Part shown: positions 60,686 through 64,000 of the stretch, one piece after another
How the letters are laid out: each line of letters begins with the position of its first letter
How positions within the stretch are numbered: position 1 is the first letter of the stretch
Translations under genes and position numbers: made by a program
Assembly (NCBI RefSeq): GCF_002506585.1
Contig: NZ_DAXW01000016.1
Span: 210,210-274,209 of the forward strand
Reading direction: 5' to 3'
DNA from: Methanoculleus sp. UBA430
GTDB taxonomy: Archaea > Halobacteriota > Methanomicrobia > Methanomicrobiales > Methanoculleaceae
Length of the DNA: 64,000 nucleotides
The notes under the pieces: generated by a model
The model's database searches: none
Told to the model about the DNA's origin: nothing
What the model saw: only the letters and a program-made list of their open reading frames with translations

Positions 60686-61096
60686 CTATCTGCCTATGAC
60701 TGCATACGACGTCGATGTCCGGGTAAGGAGCGTACCGTCCACCGCGTTCCGGACTTCCCCGTCTGCAAACGCCACCCGGCGGCCTTTGCGGATGACCCGC
60801 CCTGTAGCGGCGATCGTCCCGGCGTTCACGCCTTTGATGAAACTGGTGTGCTCGTCGATCGTGGCGATCCGCTCGCCTTCGTCAAGGAGCGTGTAAAGCG
60901 CAAGTGCGATCGCCTCGTCTGCGAGCGCCACGTAGACCCCCCCCTGGAGCCACCCGGCGCCGTTCAGCATATCCGGCCGGACCTCCATCGTGAGGCGGGC
61001 GCGCCCGTCGCCGAACTCGTTCACTTCTATCCCCATCATTGTGAAGAAGGGATTTGCCTCCCTCCCGATCCGTTTCAGTTCCTCTATGTAGCCCAC
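60686..61096 (-). CDS. PaaI-like hotdog thioesterase
   Basis: This 136-residue single hotdog-domain protein has NPFFTMMGIEVNEFG, the conserved MLNGAGWLQGGVYVALADEA (with a G-G-x-x-x-A-D turn typical of PaaI) and KGVNAGTIAATGRVI. It probably hydrolyses acyl-CoA thioesters. The start is GTG at 61096. Substrate not predictable from sequence. Confidence 0.87.
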   Translation of the reverse strand: MGYIEELKRIGREANPFFTMMGIEVNEFGDGRARLTMEVRPDMLNGAGWLQGGVYVALADEAIALALYTLLDEGERIATIDEHTSFIKGVNAGTIAATGRVIRKGRRVAFADGEVRNAVDGTLLTRTSTSYAVIGR

Positions 61097-61217
61097 GCGA
61101 CCACACTCATCCCGGGTGAGGGTTTGAAGCCGGTCGGGATAAGGTTTGCGCAGATCATGCTCCGTGCAGGTTTCTCCCGCCCGGCAGGCCGCTCCCCCGG
61201 GAGGCGGCGTTCAGGTC

Positions 61218-62867
61218 TCACCTCCGGAGGGTGCGACTGTGCCTGAGGGCGTCGTACACCGCGTAGAATCCCAGGATCACTGCAAGGATGTAGCCCACGG
61301 TTGCGAGGATCGAGACGTAGCCCGGGATCGGGAGTTCGGCAACCCGGAGGATCAGCGACGAGCCCACGACGATTGCAGCGACCACCAGCCCGATGATGAT
61401 CTTGTCGCTTATCCGGTCGATGACGCCGACGATCACATTGAGGTCGCGGTTATCGAGTTCGATCGTGACGGTGCCCTCCGAGAGGGTCTTTAAAGTATCG
61501 TTCACGTTACCCGGGATGGCAAGCAGGTTCTCCGCCGCGCCCACCAGGGACCGCACCGCACCCGTCACGTTATCCGGGGAGAGCCGCTGCTGTGCAGCGA
61601 TATCCGTCAGGTACGGCCGGATCTGCTGGTCGAAGTTGAACGACGGGTCGAGCCGGGTGCCGATGTCCAGCACCATAACGATCACCTTCATCATGAGCAT
61701 CAGCGTTGACGGCACCCTGATGCGGTACCGGCGAAGGGTGTCGGTCAGGCCCCGGATTGCAACCGCGAAGTTCACCCGTTCGAGTTTCATCTCGCGGTAA
61801 TCCAGCAGGACCACGTAGAGGTCGTTTTTCAAGGCATCGAGGTTCGCCGGAGTGATCGCCACGTCGAGCCTCTTGAGCGCCGTGATCACGCCGTCGACGT
61901 CCGTCCTGGTCATGGCGAGGAGGAGATCGACGAAGACGCGCCGTCTCTCCGGGCGGAGAACGCCGACGATACCGTAGTCGAGAAAGACGATCTCGCCCTG
62001 GCACGTCACCAGGAGATTGCCCGGGTGCGGGTCCCCGTGAAAGAAACCGTCGACGAAGATCTGCTGAACGTAGGCATGGAATCCACGCTCGGCGACCTCT
62101 TCGGGGAAGAGGCCCAGAGCCCGGATGGCCGTTATATCGTCGATCCGCACCCCTTCGACGTAGTCCATGGCGAGCAGGCAGGGGCCGGATATCTGCCAGT
62201 GGATGCGGGGGACTGTTACGCACGGGACGTCGCGCATGTTCCGTTTGAGGCGCTCCGCGTTCAACCCGTCCTGGGTGAAATCCAGTTCGCGCCGAATCTG
62301 GGCCGAGAACTCGTCCACCATTCCCTGCAGGTTGTATACCCGGAGATCCGGGAAGAGCGACTCCACCCGCGGAACGAACGACTGCAGGATACGGAGATCG
62401 GTCTCGATCAGGTCGTGGATCCCCGGGCGCTGCACCTTCAGGGCGAGGATGCGGCCGTCGTTCGTCACCGCGCGGTGCACCTGCGAGAGGGAGGCTGCCG
62501 CAACCGGCTCTTCTTCGATGATGGCGAAACACTCCTCGAGGTTGGGACAGTATTTCATGATCATCGGCCGGATCTCGGCATACGGGACCGGGGGGACCTG
62601 GTCCTGCAACCTCTGCAACTCCTCGATAAGTTCGGGCGGGAGGAGTTCCCGGCGGGTGCTCATGATCTGGCCGAACTTTACGTAGGTGGGCCCCAGTTCC
62701 TCGATGGCAAGGCGGATACGCTTGTAGACCGATCGTTTCTCATCCGGAGCTTTGTGGAGTAGCCCCAACCGCTTGCCCCCGGGTATGACCTCCTCGACAA
62801 GGATCCCGAAACCATACTTGACAAGTACGTCCGCTATCTGCCGGTAGCGCTGGAACCGGGTGACCAT
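61218..62867 (-). CDS. UbiB/ABC1/AarF-family atypical kinase
   Basis: The 549-residue protein has the ADCK-family KxGQ motif (YVKFGQIMSTR), the A-loop AAASLSQVHRA with an Ala-rich nucleotide loop, the catalytic LDYVEGVRI and GDPHPGN, and DYG in the DFG position. The last 60 residues hold two hydrophobic segments, so it is membrane-anchored. In bacteria UbiB supports quinone synthesis; methanogens without ubiquinone have relatives probably linked to isoprenoid lipids or other ligands. The ATG at 62867 gives the usual start (VTRFQRYRQIADVL); an ATG at 62915 overlapping the transporter stop is the alternative. Confidence 0.88.
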   Translation of the reverse strand: MVTRFQRYRQIADVLVKYGFGILVEEVIPGGKRLGLLHKAPDEKRSVYKRIRLAIEELGPTYVKFGQIMSTRRELLPPELIEELQRLQDQVPPVPYAEIRPMIMKYCPNLEECFAIIEEEPVAAASLSQVHRAVTNDGRILALKVQRPGIHDLIETDLRILQSFVPRVESLFPDLRVYNLQGMVDEFSAQIRRELDFTQDGLNAERLKRNMRDVPCVTVPRIHWQISGPCLLAMDYVEGVRIDDITAIRALGLFPEEVAERGFHAYVQQIFVDGFFHGDPHPGNLLVTCQGEIVFLDYGIVGVLRPERRRVFVDLLLAMTRTDVDGVITALKRLDVAITPANLDALKNDLYVVLLDYREMKLERVNFAVAIRGLTDTLRRYRIRVPSTLMLMMKVIVMVLDIGTRLDPSFNFDQQIRPYLTDIAAQQRLSPDNVTGAVRSLVGAAENLLAIPGNVNDTLKTLSEGTVTIELDNRDLNVIVGVIDRISDKIIIGLVVAAIVVGSSLILRVAELPIPGYVSILATVGYILAVILGFYAVYDALRHSRTLRR

Positions 62868-62911
62868 CGGGGGTGCATCAGCCCTCCTTCTACTTAAGGG
62901 ATGGGGCCGGA

Positions 62912-64000
62912 TCATCCCCGGGAGGGAGACCGGTTCCGCGAGAGGAATTTCCAGGGGTAGGGGACGGCGAGGAAGAGGGGGATGGCGAGGGCGATCGCGA
63001 GCGGGATCGTCATGAGGCCGAGCGTGAGCGTGGTCATGTCGGCGATCCACCCGGTGGCCGCGACCCCCATCCCGCCGACGCCGACCGCGAGGCCGAGCAT
63101 CAGGCCGGAGACGAGCCCGACGTTGCCGGGGGCTATCTCGTGCGCCATCGCGACGGTGACGGCGAAGGTCGACCAGAGGATGAACCCGAAGACCATCAGC
63201 GCGGCGAGCGAGACGACGCCCCCCGTGGTGAGGAAGACGATGAACGGCGGGACGGCGGTGACAAGCCCGACGATCGTGTACTCCTTGCGGCCGTAGCGGT
63301 CGGAGAGCTCGCCCCCGACCACCTGCCCCACGACCCCGGCGATGAGCATGCCGGATACCAGCAGGTTCGCGGTCACAAGGTCAATCCCCCGCAGGGTGAG
63401 GATGGTGGGGAGGTAGGCGACCGAGCCGAAGATCGCCCATGCCCGGAGGCCCGATGCCGCGACCAGGAGGGCGATCGCCCGGTAGGCGGGCCGCTCCGTC
63501 CGGGCGGCGGTCAAGGGGACCTTGAGGCGTTCGGGGGGAGGGAGGATACGCCGGAGGACCACAGCCATCACGATGCCGGGGATGGCGAGGAAGACGAGGC
63601 CCGGAAGGCCCATGAGCCCGACGGCGACCCCGGCACAGATAGGGCCGATGGCGTAGCCGAGGTTGCCGCCGATGACGAAGTAGGAGGTGAGCCGCCCCCG
63701 GTTCGCGTCCTTGACCAGGCGGCTGACGGTGCCGAGCGCGCTCGGGTGGAAGAAGGCGTGCCCGAGCGCCGCGATGGCGACGGACGCGAGGACAAGCGCG
63801 TAACTGTCGAAGAGGCCGACGATGGAGATGAAGATCGCGCTCAGGAGCACGCTCGTGCTGATATGGAAGGCGAACCCGCGGGTATCGAAGACCCAGCCGA
63901 CGAGGGGCTGCACCATCGACGACGTAAGGTTGTAGACCGTGACGATCAGCCCGGCGAGGAAGAACGAGTAGCCCTGGTCGGCGATGAGGAGCGGGAGGAT
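62912..64000 (-). CDS. MFS transporter (fosmidomycin-resistance-like), partial at the window end
   Basis: The gene continues past the right edge, where the frame stays open (LPLLIADQGYSFFLAGLIVT reads just before 63916). The visible part has at least ten hydrophobic segments and motifs such as GHAFFHPSALGTVSRLV and GLVSGLMLGLAVGVGGMG, closest by eye to the fosmidomycin resistance (Fsr) branch of the major facilitator family. It overlaps the start region of the kinase gene. Substrate unknown. N-terminal residues are missing here. Confidence 0.85.
   Translation of the reverse strand: MLPLLIADQGYSFFLAGLIVTVYNLTSSMVQPLVGWVFDTRGFAFHISTSVLLSAIFISIVGLFDSYALVLASVAIAALGHAFFHPSALGTVSRLVKDANRGRLTSYFVIGGNLGYAIGPICAGVAVGLMGLPGLVFLAIPGIVMAVVLRRILPPPERLKVPLTAARTERPAYRAIALLVAASGLRAWAIFGSVAYLPTILTLRGIDLVTANLLVSGMLIAGVVGQVVGGELSDRYGRKEYTIVGLVTAVPPFIVFLTTGGVVSLAALMVFGFILWSTFAVTVAMAHEIAPGNVGLVSGLMLGLAVGVGGMGVAATGWIADMTTLTLGLMTIPLAIALAIPLFLAVPYPWKFLSRNRSPSRG

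Noticed and set aside
1..64000. tRNA and rRNA genes
   Set aside because: I scanned the intergenic gaps by eye for cloverleaf-like arms and TΨC-type motifs and found none; a covariance search would be needed to be certain.

Overview
The window is a gene-dense, high-GC stretch of an archaeal chromosome from a hydrogenotrophic methanogen, almost certainly Methanoculleus or a close relative in the Methanomicrobiales. The archaeal markers are a histone, RadA, RPA, FEN-1, an archaeal NOG1 GTPase, TATA-box promoters and several methanogen-only protein families (DUF1890, DUF1894, DUF2180, DUF2193). The presenilin-like protease at 30.1 kb looks nearly identical, from memory, to the crystallised homologue of Methanoculleus marisnigri JR1 (301 residues, catalytic Asp162 and Asp220). 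No tRNA, rRNA, CRISPR array or intact insertion sequence was seen.

Layout. 0-2.6 kb: a membrane-anchored Lon-type (S16) protease and an exported 5'-nucleotidase. 2.65-3.8 kb: a gene-poor accessory strip holding a 385-bp MITE-like element and gene remnants. 3.8-8.2 kb: a mutS-mutL operon on the minus strand. 8.3-11.2 kb: a leuC/leuD/leuB-type (or coenzyme B aksD/E/F-type) operon. 11.2-17.3 kb: a split nitrogenase-like set (one NifD/K-like gene on +, a NifH-like plus NifD-like pair on -) around a tautomerase, small hypothetical, GNAT, PH-domain and universal stress genes. 17.5-26.6 kb: an exported hypothetical, TrkH, archaeal phosphoribulokinase, a flavodiiron protein, endonuclease V, an SPFH protein, rubredoxin overlapping a ThDP enzyme, and aquaporin. 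26.6-36.9 kb: DUF2180/DUF2193, FEN-1, presenilin-like protease, NOG1, HTH-CBS regulator, histone, PRC-barrel protein, phosphoglycolate phosphatase, RadA, RPA. 36.9-42.9 kb: lysine synthesis (DapL, LysA), then IscS-IscU-CutA-FdhD-DUF1890-DUF1894 on +. 42.9-51.3 kb: a Cache lipoprotein and two very large paralogous surface proteins, with the remains of a third copy. 51.6-54.5 kb: a hybrid sensor kinase and TspO. 54.7-60.5 kb: a tightly overlapping operon pyrG-guaA-argD-hisC-AK6-CDP-alcohol transferase. 60.7-64 kb: a hotdog thioesterase, a UbiB-family kinase and an MFS transporter cut by the window end.

How the parts fit. Most genes are housekeeping: DNA repair and recombination (MutSL, FEN-1, RadA, RPA, EndoV), amino acid and nucleotide synthesis, Fe-S and formate dehydrogenase maturation, and oxygen defence (flavodiiron protein, rubredoxin). 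The most unusual pieces are the split nitrogenase-like system, whose NifH-like and two NifD/K-like proteins keep cluster-ligand cysteines although no nitrogenase cofactor genes lie nearby; and the surface proteins, in which a six-module kelch/Asp-box propeller appears to be inserted inside a PKD domain, three times over. Other points of interest are the MITE-like element, a collapsed third surface-protein copy, a 10-bp hairpin in the histone mRNA leader and a palindrome abutting the TATA box of the NifD/K-like gene.
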